NCBI GenBank assembly: GCA_947311255.1
Contig: CAMZKL010000013.1
Span: 1-64,000, forward strand
Reading direction: 5' to 3'
From: an uncultured Chlorobiota bacterium
GTDB lineage: Bacteria > Bacteroidota > Bacteroidia > Bacteroidales > JAADGE01
Length of the DNA: 64,000 bases
The position numbers and the translations under genes are program-made. Position 1 is the first letter of the stretch; each line of letters begins with the position of its first letter. Shown here in pieces: positions 9,102-18,860 of this stretch. The notes under the pieces were generated by a model. It had not been told where the DNA came from. It did no database searches and was given only the letters and a program-made list of their open reading frames with translations.

Positions 9102-11372
9102 TTATATATAGTCTTTAAATTCAGCAGTACTTTCAGTATTGTTATTTATATTTTTCTCAATAATTATTGTACTTGAAGTTTTATCATCGTCAATTTTATT
9201 GTCAAAATCAATATCTTCAGCAATACTTGGCGCAATAACTAAAGCAACAATCGACATTAGTTTAACAAGAATATTTAGCGAGGGTCCAGATGTATCTTTT
9301 AAAGGATCACCAACTGTATCTCCAACGACAGTAGCTTTGTGCATTTCTGAACCTTTTCCATGTTTTTCTCCATTTTCGCAGGTAACACCCTCTTCAACCA
9401 TTTTTTTTGCATTATCCCATGCACCGCCGGCATTAGATTGAAAAATTGCCATTATAACACCAGTTGCAGTAACACCTGCCAAAACACCACCTAATACTGA
9501 TGCGCCTGCAATAAAACCCACAAATGTAGGAACAGCTAAAGCTAAAACACCCGGAAGTATCATTTCTTTTAAAGATGATTTTGTAGAAATATCAACACAT
9601 TTCTCATATTCAGCCGCTTCCTCTGCTTCTTTTAATGTTTTTTTCTCTTCATCTGTTGCGTTGGAAGTATTTCCATCATATTTATTTACAATTAGAAGAG
9701 CTTTTTTTAAAACAGGAATATCTTTAAATTGTCTTCTTACCTCTTCAATCATTTTGCTTGCTGCACGACCAACAGCACCCATAGCAAGTGCTGAGAATAA
9801 AAATGGTAACATTGAACCAAAAAATAAACCTGCAATAATATATGGATTTGCCAAGTCAATAACTTTTACATTCGCTTGTTGCATAAATGCTGAAAATAGT
9901 GCTAATGCAGTTAATGCAGCAGAACCAATTGCAAATCCTTTTCCTATTGCAGCAGTAGTGTTCCCAACTGCATCTAGTTTATCTGTACGTTCTCTTACTT
10001 CCGGTTCAAGATTTGACATTTCAGCAATTCCGCCTGCATTATCAGCAATAGGTCCATAAGCATCAATTGCTAATTGAATTCCTGTGTTTGCAAGCATTCC
10101 AACAGCAGCAATAGCTATTCCATAGAGTCCTGCAAAATAATAAGCACCTATAATTGCTGCACCAATAACAATAATTGGAAAAGCTGTTGATTTCATACCA
10201 ACTTCTAATCCTCCAATAATATTTGTTGCAGCACCTGTCTGAGAGTTTTTAATAATTGATTTTACCGGACCAGTTCCAGTTCCTGTATAATGTTCTGTAA
10301 TTTTACCAATTGCATAGCCTGCAACTAATCCAATTATTGTTGCGAAAAACACATTTAAGGAAGTGAAAGTTTTTCCGTCAAAAGTCCATTCATTTGGTAG
10401 CATTTCTTTTATAATGAAAAAAGATACAATAATCATTAATATTGATGAAACAGCTTCGCCTTTATTTAAGGCAGTTTGTGGGTTGCCTTTTTCTTTAACA
10501 TTTACGAAGAATGTTCCAATAATAGAAATTATTATTCCAACTCCTGCCAATGTTAAAGGTAATAAAATAGGGCCCAGCTTAGCATTTTCAAAACTAGGAA
10601 GTCCTATAAATGCAGCACCAAGAACCATTGTAGCAATAATCGAACCTACAAAAGATTCAAAAAGATCGGCTCCCATACCTGCAACATCTCCTACGTTATC
10701 ACCCACATTGTCAGCAATTGTAGCAGGGTTTAGAGGATGATCCTCAGGAATTCCGCTTTCAACTTTACCAACTAAATCGGCTCCTACGTCAGCTGCTTTT
10801 GTGTAAATTCCACCCCCTACACGTGCAAACAAAGCAATTGAAGATGCGCCAAGTGAAAAACCTGAAATAACATTTAGAACTTCTGTTGTTCCTCCACTAA
10901 AACCTAAATAATTATATAGAATAAAAAGTAAGCTAAGACCAATTACTCCCAATGAAACAACTCCAAGTCCCATAACAGAGCCACCATTAAAAGCAACTTT
11001 TAAAGCATCATTAATTGAAGTTCTTGCAGCATTTGTAGTCCTTACGTTTGATTTTACAGCAATACGCATTCCAAGATAGCCTGCTAATGCAGAAAGAAAA
11101 GCACCTGTTATGAATGAAAGTGCAACAAAACCATTTGAAGATTCTTCGGATTCACCTTTAAAGAATAATAAAATAGCAACTGCTATAACAAAAATTGCAA
11201 GAATTTTATATTCAGCTTTTAAAAATGCCATAGCACCATCTGCAATATGTTTTGCAATAGTTTGCATTTTTTTTGTTCCTACTTCTTTTTTTGTAACCCA
11301 AGCTGATTTCCAAATAGTGTAAAGCATACCAATAATTCCTGCTCCAACTAAGACATATACGATATTTTCCAT
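9102..11372 (-). CDS. hppA: membrane-bound ion-translocating pyrophosphatase
   Basis: A 756-residue integral membrane enzyme that hydrolyses pyrophosphate and pumps H+ and/or Na+ outward. The family signature [11 protein letters not shown] is at residues 195-205 and the acidic [16 protein letters not shown] loop at 221-236. GNTTAA (470-475) has alanine at the position that distinguishes potassium-dependent enzymes from the potassium-independent GNTTKG type. The C-terminal [15 protein letters not shown] loop binds substrate. Many hydrophobic helices are present and the length is typical. A glutamate in ADLFES is shared by Na+-pumping members, but ion choice cannot be settled by eye. It allows energy recovery from biosynthetic pyrophosphate. 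Confidence 0.95.
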   Translation of the reverse strand: MENIVYVLVGAGIIGMLYTIWKSAWVTKKEVGTKKMQTIAKHIADGAMAFLKAEYKILAIFVIAVAILLFFKGESEESSNGFVALSFITGAFLSALAGYLGMRIAVKSNVRTTNAARTSINDALKVAFNGGSVMGLGVVSLGVIGLSLLFILYNYLGFSGGTTEVLNVISGFSLGASSIALFARVGGGIYTKAADVGADLVGKVESGIPEDHPLNPATIADNVGDNVGDVAGMGADLFESFVGSIIATMVLGAAFIGLPSFENAKLGPILLPLTLAGVGIIISIIGTFFVNVKEKGNPQTALNKGEAVSSILMIIVSFFIIKEMLPNEWTFDGKTFTSLNVFFATIIGLVAGYAIGKITEHYTGTGTGPVKSIIKNSQTGAATNIIGGLEVGMKSTAFPIIVIGAAIIGAYYFAGLYGIAIAAVGMLANTGIQLAIDAYGPIADNAGGIAEMSNLEPEVRERTDKLDAVGNTTAAIGKGFAIGSAALTALALFSAFMQQANVKVIDLANPYIIAGLFFGSMLPFLFSALAMGAVGRAASKMIEEVRRQFKDIPVLKKALLIVNKYDGNTSNATDEEKKTLKEAEEAAEYEKCVDISTKSSLKEMILPGVLALAVPTFVGFIAGASVLGGVLAGVTATGVIMAIFQSNAGGAWDNAKKMVEEGVTCENGEKHGKGSEMHKATVVGDTVGDPLKDTSGPSLNILVKLMSIVALVIAPSIAEDIDFDNKIDDDKTSSTIIIEKNINNNTESTAEFKDYI

Positions 11373-11419
11373 TAATGGTTTTATTAGATTAAAAAATGTT
11401 TAATATTTCAAAAATTATG

Positions 11420-11449
11420 CAAATATATTTTTTAATTCTCATTCTCAAA
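11420..11449 (-). promoter_or_regulatory. candidate promoter of hppA
   Basis: On the minus strand, TTTG (plus-strand CAAA at 11446-11449) precedes TATATTTG (plus-strand CAAATATA at 11420-11427) by 18 bases, one short of the usual spacing. It leaves a leader of about 40 bases. Confidence 0.45.
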
Positions 11450-11616
11450 AATAATTATGGATATTATAAATAAAGTAGGTTTTTATGTTTTTTTTGAGTT
11501 TTTTAAGCAAAATTGCCGGAATTTCATGTAAAACTGTCAAAAAAAGTATATTTTTATGAGAATATGTTTTTTTTTCTTAGATTAAAAAATGTGAATTTTT
11601 AGAAGTCCCCTATAAT

Positions 11617-12741
11617 TTATTCTTGCGAACTTAGTGTATAGAAAACAATTTTTTGTTCTTCTTCATTTACAATAAAACCTAATTCATCCCTAAGTTGTTC
11701 AATAGTAAATTTGTTAAACTTATAGTGTATATTCCAATCATAAATAGTTTTATTTTTTCCCTTATATATAAAGCTGTATTTTGAAAAATCCGATAATATA
11801 CTTGTCATTTCTTCTATTGTAGCATTATCAATCATTATAGACATATCATCAGCCAAGAAAGTATTATCTCCTTTTTCAAAATTGTACATATTTTCATTAA
11901 AGAAGTTTTCATCAGTAGTATCTTTAAGTATAAAAACTTTTTGCTTTATTTTTTCTTTGTAAGCCGAAATTTTGCATTCTTTTTTCAGGAATTTTTTTAA
12001 TATATTTTTAAAATCTTCTAAGTCATTAGCATTAGCTGAAAATATATATTTTTTTTCAGACTTGAATTCTGTTTTAATTTGAGATATATGTATCCCATTA
12101 ATGATTGAAAAAAAATATTTAATATCACCAGAAATATAAAATTTATTATTTTTTTCAGAAAATTCATTAATAACATTTTCAATTTCTAAAAATTTTGCAG
12201 AATCAGAATTTGTATAAAAAGTATTCCATATAATCTTAGTATTTGAAGGTTTTACATTTATTATTCTGTTAATATTCCCTTCTTCATATTTATATAACTT
12301 TACAAATTTGCTTAGTAATTTCTTTGTCATTTCATTTGGTTTTCCTTTCCAAAGAATATTTCCTTCATTATCAATTAGCATACTGTGAGGTAAGGCTATA
12401 ACTTTATAGTTTAGAGTATTATTACCTGTGCTGTCGGATGCAGAAAAGAAATGTTTGTTCCTTTTTTTCATAAATGCTTCAATTTTTCCTGTTGGTTCTT
12501 CAGAAATATATAAAAAAAGCACATTATTTTTAAACTTATCAGAAAGAGATTCAGTATAAGGCATTGAACTTATGCAGGGTCCGCACCAAGTTGCCCAAAA
12601 GTCAATAAACATTAAAGGTTTTACAAAATCTTCTTTTGGAGGTGCTTTTACCCAAGCTGAAACATAGATAGGTTTGTTGTTTTGCGAAATAGCAAAAAAA
12701 AATAAAAAATTAAATAGAAGTAATACAACAACTTGCTTCAT
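11617..12741 (-). CDS. exported thioredoxin-fold protein with long C-terminal region
   Basis: I start at 12741, where MKQVVVLLLFNFLFFFAIS gives a signal peptide; the longer frame from 12801 adds twenty residues that mask it. A TlpA/thioredoxin fold follows (about residues 35-145) with FIDFWATWCGPCI carrying the CxxC redox pair and a cis-proline in ALPHSM. The remaining ~220 residues are of unknown family, lysine-rich and probably globular. It likely acts on disulfides in the periplasm. It is divergent from the OmpA-type gene, sharing a 95-base intergenic region. Confidence 0.75.
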   Translation of the reverse strand: MKQVVVLLLFNFLFFFAISQNNKPIYVSAWVKAPPKEDFVKPLMFIDFWATWCGPCISSMPYTESLSDKFKNNVLFLYISEEPTGKIEAFMKKRNKHFFSASDSTGNNTLNYKVIALPHSMLIDNEGNILWKGKPNEMTKKLLSKFVKLYKYEEGNINRIINVKPSNTKIIWNTFYTNSDSAKFLEIENVINEFSEKNNKFYISGDIKYFFSIINGIHISQIKTEFKSEKKYIFSANANDLEDFKNILKKFLKKECKISAYKEKIKQKVFILKDTTDENFFNENMYNFEKGDNTFLADDMSIMIDNATIEEMTSILSDFSKYSFIYKGKNKTIYDWNIHYKFNKFTIEQLRDELGFIVNEEEQKIVFYTLSSQE

Positions 12742-12766
12742 TTTCAGTATTATAGGGCTTAAATAT

Positions 12767-12798
12767 TTTGTATTGTATAATTTTTTTGTATAACTTCG
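12767..12798 (+). promoter_or_regulatory. candidate promoter of the OmpA-family gene
   Basis: TTTG (12767-12770), 20 bases, then TAACTTCG (12791-12798), one base off the TAnnTTTG consensus. It would start transcription about 30 bases before the ATG at 12837. Confidence 0.4.
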
Positions 12799-12836
12799 CA
12801 AAGTTAATTAAATTTTGTAAAAAAAATATTTGAATT

Positions 12837-13943
12837 ATGAAAAGATTGTTACCAATAATTTTTGTACTTGCTGTATCTTTGAATGCAGCTGCTCAATCTG
12901 ATGGGCTACCTACAAATCCTGATCCGGGGAAATGTTATGTGAAATGTGTTACTCATGATGAGTTTAAAACAGAAACTGTGGAGTTGAAGATTCAAGATGC
13001 TTACAAAGTTCTTTCAGTTGTTCCTGCGAAATATAAGTGGGTAGAAGAAAGAGTTTTAATTAAAGAAGCAAGTAAGAAATTAGTTTATCATCCAGCTCAA
13101 TATGAATGGAAAGAAGTACCTTACGTGAAGAAAGAAGCTGAAAAGTTATTATCAATAAAACCTGCTACTTTTGGAACAGGTTCTGAAACTGTTATGATTT
13201 TTCCTGAAACAGGAAGCTGGGAATATACTTCTTATGCTGATTGTACATCTCCAAATCCTGAAGATTGTAAGACTCTTTGTTATGTAACAAAAGATGCACA
13301 ATACACAACAATAAATACAAAACCTTTAGCTGGTGATGCATCTACATCAGAGAACATTAAATCTGCAGCTAATGCAACATACAAAAAACAAGTTGTTGTA
13401 AAAAAAGCTTGGGTAGAAGAAATTGAAATACCTGCTAAATATTCAACTATAAAAAGACAAGTTATTGATGTTCCTGCAAAAGTTACAGAAAATACAATTC
13501 CTGCTAAATTTAAGACTGTTTCTAAACAAGTGTTAACTAAAAAAGGTGGAATTTCAACTTGGGAAGAAATTGATTGTGGTTTAGTTAGAGCAACAAAACT
13601 TAATATTCTTTGGAACTCAGGAAGTGCAACTTTAAGAAGTGATGCAAAAAGAGTTATTGACAATAAACTTGTTACTCTTATGACAAGCAAACCTGCAATT
13701 AGTATTGAGCTTGGTTCTCATACAGATTCACAAGGTTCTGCTGAATTTAACAGAGCTTTATCTCAAAGAAGAGCTGATGCTGTAAAAAATTATTTAGTTT
13801 CAAAAGGAATAAATGCAAGCAGAATTGTTTCTAAAGGTTTTGGTGAATCAAGATTATTGAACAATTGTTCTGATGGCGTTCCTTGTACTGCAAGACAACA
13901 CCAAGTTAACAGAAGAACTGAATATAGAGTAATTGGAAACTAA
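12837..13943 (+). CDS. OmpA-family envelope protein with internal repeats
   Basis: A 368-residue protein with signal peptide (1-20, ending AAAQ). The N-terminal two thirds consists of repeated short units built around PAKY/PAQYEW/IPAKF followed by KKQVVV- or KEAEK-type strands, in two arrays separated by a cysteine-containing linker. The C-terminal OmpA peptidoglycan-binding domain (about 260-365) has LGSHTDSQGSAEFNRALSQRR, the residues that bind diaminopimelate. It probably tethers the outer membrane to the wall. The repeats occur in other Bacteroidota OmpA proteins, but their role is not known to me. Confidence 0.85.
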   Translation: MKRLLPIIFVLAVSLNAAAQSDGLPTNPDPGKCYVKCVTHDEFKTETVELKIQDAYKVLSVVPAKYKWVEERVLIKEASKKLVYHPAQYEWKEVPYVKKEAEKLLSIKPATFGTGSETVMIFPETGSWEYTSYADCTSPNPEDCKTLCYVTKDAQYTTINTKPLAGDASTSENIKSAANATYKKQVVVKKAWVEEIEIPAKYSTIKRQVIDVPAKVTENTIPAKFKTVSKQVLTKKGGISTWEEIDCGLVRATKLNILWNSGSATLRSDAKRVIDNKLVTLMTSKPAISIELGSHTDSQGSAEFNRALSQRRADAVKNYLVSKGINASRIVSKGFGESRLLNNCSDGVPCTARQHQVNRRTEYRVIGN

Positions 13944-13961
13944 TATTAATTCCAATTTATG

Positions 13962-13998
13962 AAATAAGAAAAACCGCATTTAGCGGTTTTTCTTATTT
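13962..13998. terminator. bidirectional terminator
   Basis: AAATAAGAAAAACCGC (13962-13977) and GCGGTTTTTCTTATTT (13983-13998) form a perfect 16-bp stem with a 5-base loop. Its A-run and T-run arms end both the OmpA gene and the convergent Obg gene. Confidence 0.85.
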
Positions 13999-14019
13999 TA
14001 TAATTTACATTTAAGAAAT

Positions 14020-15009
14020 TTAAGAATTAATTGCTTTCCAAATCATATCTTTAAGAGGAGTTAATCCTTTTTGTGCAACCGAAGAAATAAAAACATAAGG
14101 CATTTTTGGTAAATCTTCTTTCATTTCTTCAATAAGTTCATCATCAAGCATATCGGATTTTGTAATTGCAAGAACTCTTTCTTTGTCTAATAATTCAGGG
14201 TTGTATTTTTTAAGTTCGTTTAATAAAATTTTATATTCTTTTTTTATGTTATCAGCATCAATAGGAATCATAAAAAGTAATACTGAATTTCTTTCAATAT
14301 GGCGTAAAAATCTTAAGCCTAAACCTTTTCCCTCAGCAGCACCTTCAATAATGCCGGGTATGTCTGCCATAACGAATGATTTATTGTCTCGGTATGCAAC
14401 CATACCTAAATTTGGAGCAAGTGTAGTAAATTCATAGTTTGCAATTTTTGGTTTAGCTGCTGAAATTACAGATAATAATGTTGATTTGCCTACATTTGGA
14501 AAACCTACAAGCCCAACATCTGCTAGAACTTTAAGCTCCATAATGACCCAACCTTCTTCGCCTTCTTCACCTGGTTGTGAATATTTAGGTGTTTGGTTTG
14601 TAGAAGATTTAAAGTTTGTATTGCCTAAACCACCTCTTCCTGCCTTCATTAGAACTTGTTCTTCATTGTGTTCTGTTATTTCAAATAGAAAACTTCCGGT
14701 TTCAGCATCTTTCACAACGGTTCCAGGCGGGACTTCAATAATAATGTCTTCGCCTTCAGCTCCGGAACTATTGCTGCCAGTTCCGGCACCGCCATTTTCA
14801 GCTTTAATGTGTTTTCTGTATTTAAGATGTAGAAGTGTAAATCTATGGCGATTTCCTTTCACAACGATATGTCCTCCTCTGGCACCGTCTCCACCATCCG
14901 GACCTCCTTTTGCAGTTAGCCTATCTCTTCTAAAGTGCATTGAACCTGCTCCTCCATTTCCGGATTTACAATAAATTTTAACGTAGTCAATAAAGTTAGC
15001 TTCAGCCAT
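14020..15009 (-). CDS. obgE: Obg/CgtA ribosome-associated GTPase
   Basis: A 329-residue GTPase involved in assembly of the large ribosomal subunit and stress control. The glycine-rich Obg fold spans residues 1-158 ([24 protein letters not shown]). The G domain follows with P-loop GFPNVGKST, switch region [15 protein letters not shown] and the TKSD guanine-specificity motif. It lacks the optional C-terminal extension seen in some bacteria, which is normal. It is monocistronic, ended by the shared hairpin. Confidence 0.95.
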   Translation of the reverse strand: MAEANFIDYVKIYCKSGNGGAGSMHFRRDRLTAKGGPDGGDGARGGHIVVKGNRHRFTLLHLKYRKHIKAENGGAGTGSNSSGAEGEDIIIEVPPGTVVKDAETGSFLFEITEHNEEQVLMKAGRGGLGNTNFKSSTNQTPKYSQPGEEGEEGWVIMELKVLADVGLVGFPNVGKSTLLSVISAAKPKIANYEFTTLAPNLGMVAYRDNKSFVMADIPGIIEGAAEGKGLGLRFLRHIERNSVLLFMIPIDADNIKKEYKILLNELKKYNPELLDKERVLAITKSDMLDDELIEEMKEDLPKMPYVFISSVAQKGLTPLKDMIWKAINS

Positions 15010-15022
15010 AGTTGTGTATAAA

Positions 15023-15057
15023 GTTAAAAGTTAAAAGTTAAAAGTAGAAAGTAGAAA
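15023..15057. repeat. five tandem 7-base units
   Basis: Three copies of GTTAAAA (15023-15043) are followed by two of GTAGAAA (15044-15057), just upstream of the Obg start. Length change here could move promoter elements, but nothing proves a function. A related GTTAAAA-type stretch lies at about 33622-33648. Confidence 0.7.
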
Positions 15058-15100
15058 TTAAAAAACTTTGCACAAAAGTAGAAAGTATTTGTTAAACAAA

Positions 15101-15137
15101 AAATTACCCTGCTTTGAATATCAAAACAGGGTAATTT
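15101..15137 (-). terminator. terminator of the thiol peroxidase gene
   Basis: AAATTACCCTGCTTTGA (15101-15117) pairs with TCAAAACAGGGTAATTT (15121-15137): 17 pairs with one G-T wobble and a 3-base loop. On the minus strand it is followed by a T-rich run and lies 17 bases after the stop. Confidence 0.75.
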
Positions 15138-15154
15138 ATTTTATCTAAAATGAA

Positions 15155-15664
15155 TTAAATTAATTCTTTAGCAATTTTTAATGCTTCATCATAATTTGGT
15201 TCAGTAGTTACTTCTGAAACGTATTCTACATGTTTTACCGTATCGTCTTTGTCAACAACAATTACACCTCGTGCAAGAAGCCTTAATGGTTCCATAATAA
15301 AACCATATTTTGTTCCAAAGTCCATGTCTTTATGATCAGAAACTGTTATTGCAGAATCTATACCTTCAGTACCACAAAAACGTTTTTGGGCAAAAGGTAA
15401 ATCAGCAGAAACAGAAATAATTTCAATGTTTTTTTGTTCAGCAGCTTCTTTATTAAATCTTTTGTTTTGTAATGCACAAACTCCAGTGTCTATTGAAGGA
15501 AAAACCGATATAATTCTTACTTTTCCACTGTAATCTGAAAAATTTACCGGATTTAAGTCATTTCCTACTGTTGTAAAATTAGGTGCTTTGTCGCCCACTT
15601 TAATTGCTTTTCCTGAAAGTGGCATTGGGTTTCCAGCAAATGTTATTTTAATATTGTTTTCCAT
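15155..15664 (-). CDS. tpx: thiol peroxidase (Tpx-type peroxiredoxin)
   Basis: A 169-residue peroxiredoxin that reduces hydrogen and alkyl peroxides using thioredoxin. The peroxidatic cysteine is C63 in PSIDTGVC and the resolving cysteine is C97 in RFCGTEG, the spacing of the atypical two-cysteine Tpx class. The conserved arginine near the C terminus is in PLRLLARGVIVVD. Length is typical. It stands alone between its terminator and a 300-base upstream region. Thioredoxin and thioredoxin-like proteins elsewhere in the window are plausible reductants. Confidence 0.93.
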   Translation of the reverse strand: MENNIKITFAGNPMPLSGKAIKVGDKAPNFTTVGNDLNPVNFSDYSGKVRIISVFPSIDTGVCALQNKRFNKEAAEQKNIEIISVSADLPFAQKRFCGTEGIDSAITVSDHKDMDFGTKYGFIMEPLRLLARGVIVVDKDDTVKHVEYVSEVTTEPNYDEALKIAKELI

Positions 15665-15973
15665 TTTGTTTTTATTTAGAATGATTATAGATAATACAAA
15701 TTAAAGATAAAATATTTAAATATTAGAATAAAAATGATTTTTTTTTATTTATCGTTCACAAAACTTATTTAAAATTGTATTTTTATGGAAATATCATTTG
15801 TTTTTTTTCGTTTAAGAAGTTATTGTAGAAGAATTTCTGATTTTCAAAAATATTTTAGAGCTAAGAGTTAAGAAGAAAATATTAATAGGAATAATTATTT
15901 TAAAAAAATATAATTAAGGAGAAAATTACTAAAAATATATTGTATTTGGTAAATGTTCTTTTTAAAAGGAAAT
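15665..15973. other. 309-base AT-rich gap between divergent genes
   Basis: No gene or strong hairpin is visible. It must hold promoters for the thiol peroxidase (minus) and the patatin (plus), but I found no full TTTG-N19/21-TAnnTTTG pair. TTGTATTTGG at about 15943-15952 is only a partial -7 match. Confidence 0.4.
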
Positions 15974-16729
15974 ATGAAAAAATATAAAATTGGATTGGTT
16001 TTAGGAGGTGGAGGAACAAGAGGGTTTGCTCATTTGGGTGTAATAAAAGCCTTGGAAGAAAGAGGTATTGTGCCTGATGTTATTTCAGGAGTTAGTGCAG
16101 GTGCAATTGCAGGGTCTTTAATGTCGGATGGAAAAACACCAGAAGAAGCATTAAAAATTATGAAGGGAAAAAGTTTTTTTGATTATACGAGAATACAATT
16201 GCCTCGTCAAGGATTTTTTAGTTTAAAAGGTTTACGTAAAGAGCTTGAAAAATTTTTTTCTGTTAAAAGAATTGAAGATTTGAAAACTGATTTTTTCGTA
16301 GCCGTAACAAATTTTAACAAAGGTAAAGTAGAATACCATAATTCTGGAAAGTTGGTTGATTTTGTTATTGCATCAGCAAGTATTCCTGTAATGTTTGAGC
16401 CGGTTAAAATAAATGAAGATTTATATGTTGATGGTGGACTAGTTGATAATTTGCCTGCTGAACCTTTAAAGAATATATGTGAAAAAATTATAGCTGTGAA
16501 CCTTGTTCCTGTACTGAACACACAAAATGTAGGAGGATTAAAAAATATTATATCTAGAACTTTGGATATGGCAGTAAATTGTAAATTACCTGAAACAGAG
16601 GGTGTTGCAGATATAATAATTTCTCCACCCGAGTTAAGTCGGCATGATTTTTTTAGCACCAAAAAAGCAGATGAGATTTTTGGAGTTGGTTATAATTATG
16701 TAAAAAATTTAGATGTTATTTTTGACTAA
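15974..16729 (+). CDS. patatin-like phospholipase
   Basis: A 251-residue lipid acyl hydrolase. The oxyanion loop GGGGTRG is at about residues 11-17, the nucleophile serine is in GVSAG (about 40-44), and the aspartate of the Ser-Asp dyad is in VDGG. I prefer the ATG at 15974 (MKKYKIGLVLGGGG), because the glycine loop normally sits close to the N terminus. An ATG at 15953 would add seven residues. There is no signal peptide, so it is likely cytoplasmic or membrane-associated. Its last 14 bases overlap the convergent gene's end. Confidence 0.88.
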   Translation: MKKYKIGLVLGGGGTRGFAHLGVIKALEERGIVPDVISGVSAGAIAGSLMSDGKTPEEALKIMKGKSFFDYTRIQLPRQGFFSLKGLRKELEKFFSVKRIEDLKTDFFVAVTNFNKGKVEYHNSGKLVDFVIASASIPVMFEPVKINEDLYVDGGLVDNLPAEPLKNICEKIIAVNLVPVLNTQNVGGLKNIISRTLDMAVNCKLPETEGVADIIISPPELSRHDFFSTKKADEIFGVGYNYVKNLDVIFD

Positions 16730-17852
16730 TTGCTTCAATAACTTTAGAAATTTCATCCGAAATATTGTCAATATCACCCATTCCATTAATTTCATGAAGT
16801 TTTCCTTGTTCGTTGTAGTATTCTGCAACTTTTGCAGTAGTCATTTTATATGTTTGAATTCTTTTAGTAATAATTTCAGGAGTATCATCAACTCTGCCTC
16901 CAATTTTTGCTCTTTCGAGCAATCTTTTTACTAGTTCATCTTCTTCAACATCAAGAGCAAACATTGCAGAAATTTCATAATTTTTATTGAACAATAATTT
17001 GTCTAAACTTTTTGCTTGTTCTACTGTTCTTGGGAATCCATCCAGTACAACTCCTTTTGTTCCTTTGTTTGCATCAATTTCTTTTGCAACCATCCCTAAT
17101 ATAATATCATCGGGAACTAAACCTCCTTTGTTCATATGTTTTTTTGCAATTTGTCCTAATCTTGAATTTGATTCAAGTTCTTTTCTAAGCAAATCGCCTG
17201 TTGACAAGTGAACTAGATTGTATTTTTCAATAATCTTTTTGGATTGAGTTCCTTTTCCAGATCCGGGAGGTCCAAATAATAAGAAGTATTTAACTTTTTC
17301 AATAATATTATTTTGTTCGGCATCGGAACTTGTGTAAATTGCAGTTAAGTTTCTTCCAAGTCCATCGTAGTCAAGACCATATCCGACAATAAAATCGTTT
17401 GGAATTTCCATTCCGATATAATCTACGGAATAATTTTTCATAAACGCATCTGGTTTTACAAGAAGACTTGCAATGCGAATTTCTTCCGGATTTAATTCAT
17501 TAATTTGGTCAACAATTTTTTCCATTGTTATTCCGGAATCAATAATGTCTTCAAGAATAACAACTGTTTTTCCGGATAAATCTTCATTTAAACCAATAAG
17601 TTTTTTAACATTACCTGTTGATTTTGTTCCTTCGTATGACGCAAACTTAATAAATGATATTTGTGCATTAAATTCAATTCTTTTGAATAAATCAGCAGCA
17701 AACATGAACGCTCCGTTAAGAATTGCAACAAAAACAACATCTTTACCGAATAATTGTGCATTAATATCGTCTGCCATATCTTGTACGGCATCTTGTATTC
17801 TTTTAGAGGGTATTGTTAAATCAAATTCTTTATCGTGAAGTTTTATTCTCAT
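16716..17852 (-). CDS. fused hypoxanthine phosphoribosyltransferase - adenylate kinase
   Basis: One 378-residue reading frame joins two complete purine enzymes. Residues 1-175 are a hypoxanthine/guanine phosphoribosyltransferase with PRPP loop VVILEDIIDSGIT (97-109) and GYGLDYDGLGRNL near its end. Residues 188-378 are adenylate kinase: P-loop GPPGSGKGT (194-202), STGDLLR, DGFPRT (271-276) and a short LID (IGGRVDDT). The linker is only about 12 residues. The protein would salvage hypoxanthine or guanine to a nucleotide and interconvert AMP, ADP and ATP. In related genomes the two genes are often neighbours, so fusion by loss of a stop is likely. Confidence 0.93.
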   Translation of the reverse strand: MRIKLHDKEFDLTIPSKRIQDAVQDMADDINAQLFGKDVVFVAILNGAFMFAADLFKRIEFNAQISFIKFASYEGTKSTGNVKKLIGLNEDLSGKTVVILEDIIDSGITMEKIVDQINELNPEEIRIASLLVKPDAFMKNYSVDYIGMEIPNDFIVGYGLDYDGLGRNLTAIYTSSDAEQNNIIEKVKYFLLFGPPGSGKGTQSKKIIEKYNLVHLSTGDLLRKELESNSRLGQIAKKHMNKGGLVPDDIILGMVAKEIDANKGTKGVVLDGFPRTVEQAKSLDKLLFNKNYEISAMFALDVEEDELVKRLLERAKIGGRVDDTPEIITKRIQTYKMTTAKVAEYYNEQGKLHEINGMGDIDNISDEISKVIEAISQK

Positions 17853-17981
17853 AATATTTTACGTCTTTAAAATTAGAAAAGTTACAAATTTAAAAAAAAT
17901 AAGATGTTTTTGTCTGATTTTTTAAATATTAAATATTTTTTTTATTAATATTGAACTCAGAAACTTTAAATATTTGTATTT

Positions 17982-18812
17982 ATGAAAAAAATTGGCTTTT
18001 TTTTGTCTTTTCTGTTTTTTGTTGTAATCTCAAATGCCCAATATCAAAATGAAATAGGAGCGAGACAAGGAGGGATTGGAGGTTCTGGAGTTATTATATC
18101 GGATATTTGGTCTTCATACCATAATCAGGCAGGATTAGCTGATGTTTCGAATATTTCTGCGGGTATTTTTTATTCAAATCCTTTTTATGTTAATGCTTTA
18201 AAGACCACAGCTTTTGCTTTTGCAATTCCAACAGAAAAGTTTGGAAGTGCAGGTTTAAATTATTCTTATTTTGGTGATAATAATTCAAATTTCAGTAAAT
18301 TTGGTTTTGCTTATGCAAAAAGACTGGGTAAGAGAATTACAGGAGGAATACAAATTGATTATTTTAGGAGAGCCCAATTATCCTATGGTATAACTGGTGT
18401 TGTTGCAGGAGAGTTTGGTTTAATAGCTGAACCCGTTGATAACTTGTTTATTGGTGCACATGTGTTTAATCCATGGAGATCTAAGTTTTCAAATAGTGAA
18501 GAGTATCTAAGTTCAATTTTGCGATTAGGAATGGGTTATAAGTTTTCTGAGAAAGTTTTGTTTACACTGGAAGGGGAAAAAGATATTGAACATAAGGTAG
18601 TTGTAAGGGGAGGAACAGAATATAATGTTGCAGGAGGATTGTTTTTGCGAGCTGGTGTTGCAACAAACCCTGTTAAATATACTTTTGGTTTGGGGTATAA
18701 TTTAAAAGGTGCTTCAATTGATTTGACTTATATAAATCATAACATTTTAGGTGGGTATTTTCAGTTTGGTTTGGGCTATGTTTTAAACCAAAAAGGTGTT
18801 AAAAAAACATAA
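17982..18812 (+). CDS. PorV/PorQ-like outer-membrane barrel protein
   Basis: A 276-residue protein with signal peptide (1-19, ending SNAQ). The mature start, with ARQGGIGGSGVIISDIWSSYHNQAGLA, is the pattern of PorV/UPF0164-type barrels, where a conserved N/H-N-P/Q-A-G-L motif follows the first strands. The rest alternates short strands rich in glycine and tyrosine and ends in an aromatic strand (FQFGLGYVL) plus a short basic tail. Family members belong to or resemble type IX secretion components. Involvement in secretion here is inferred from the window's type IX substrate at 46-47.5 kb. Confidence 0.65.
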   Translation: MKKIGFFLSFLFFVVISNAQYQNEIGARQGGIGGSGVIISDIWSSYHNQAGLADVSNISAGIFYSNPFYVNALKTTAFAFAIPTEKFGSAGLNYSYFGDNNSNFSKFGFAYAKRLGKRITGGIQIDYFRRAQLSYGITGVVAGEFGLIAEPVDNLFIGAHVFNPWRSKFSNSEEYLSSILRLGMGYKFSEKVLFTLEGEKDIEHKVVVRGGTEYNVAGGLFLRAGVATNPVKYTFGLGYNLKGASIDLTYINHNILGGYFQFGLGYVLNQKGVKKT

Positions 18813-18860
18813 AGGGATTGAATGAGAAAGTGTTTAATGTTTATAATAAATGGGAGAAGG

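Noticed and set aside
9139..11322. Four plus-strand frames of 70-132 codons across the pyrophosphatase gene
   Set aside because: They are antisense shadows of hppA; their translations lack any family motif and the minus-strand gene is unambiguous.
15023..15057. Phase-variable promoter for the Obg GTPase
   Set aside because: Five 7-base units are present, but no promoter element is placed by them and obg is essential, so switching is unlikely; kept only as a repeat.
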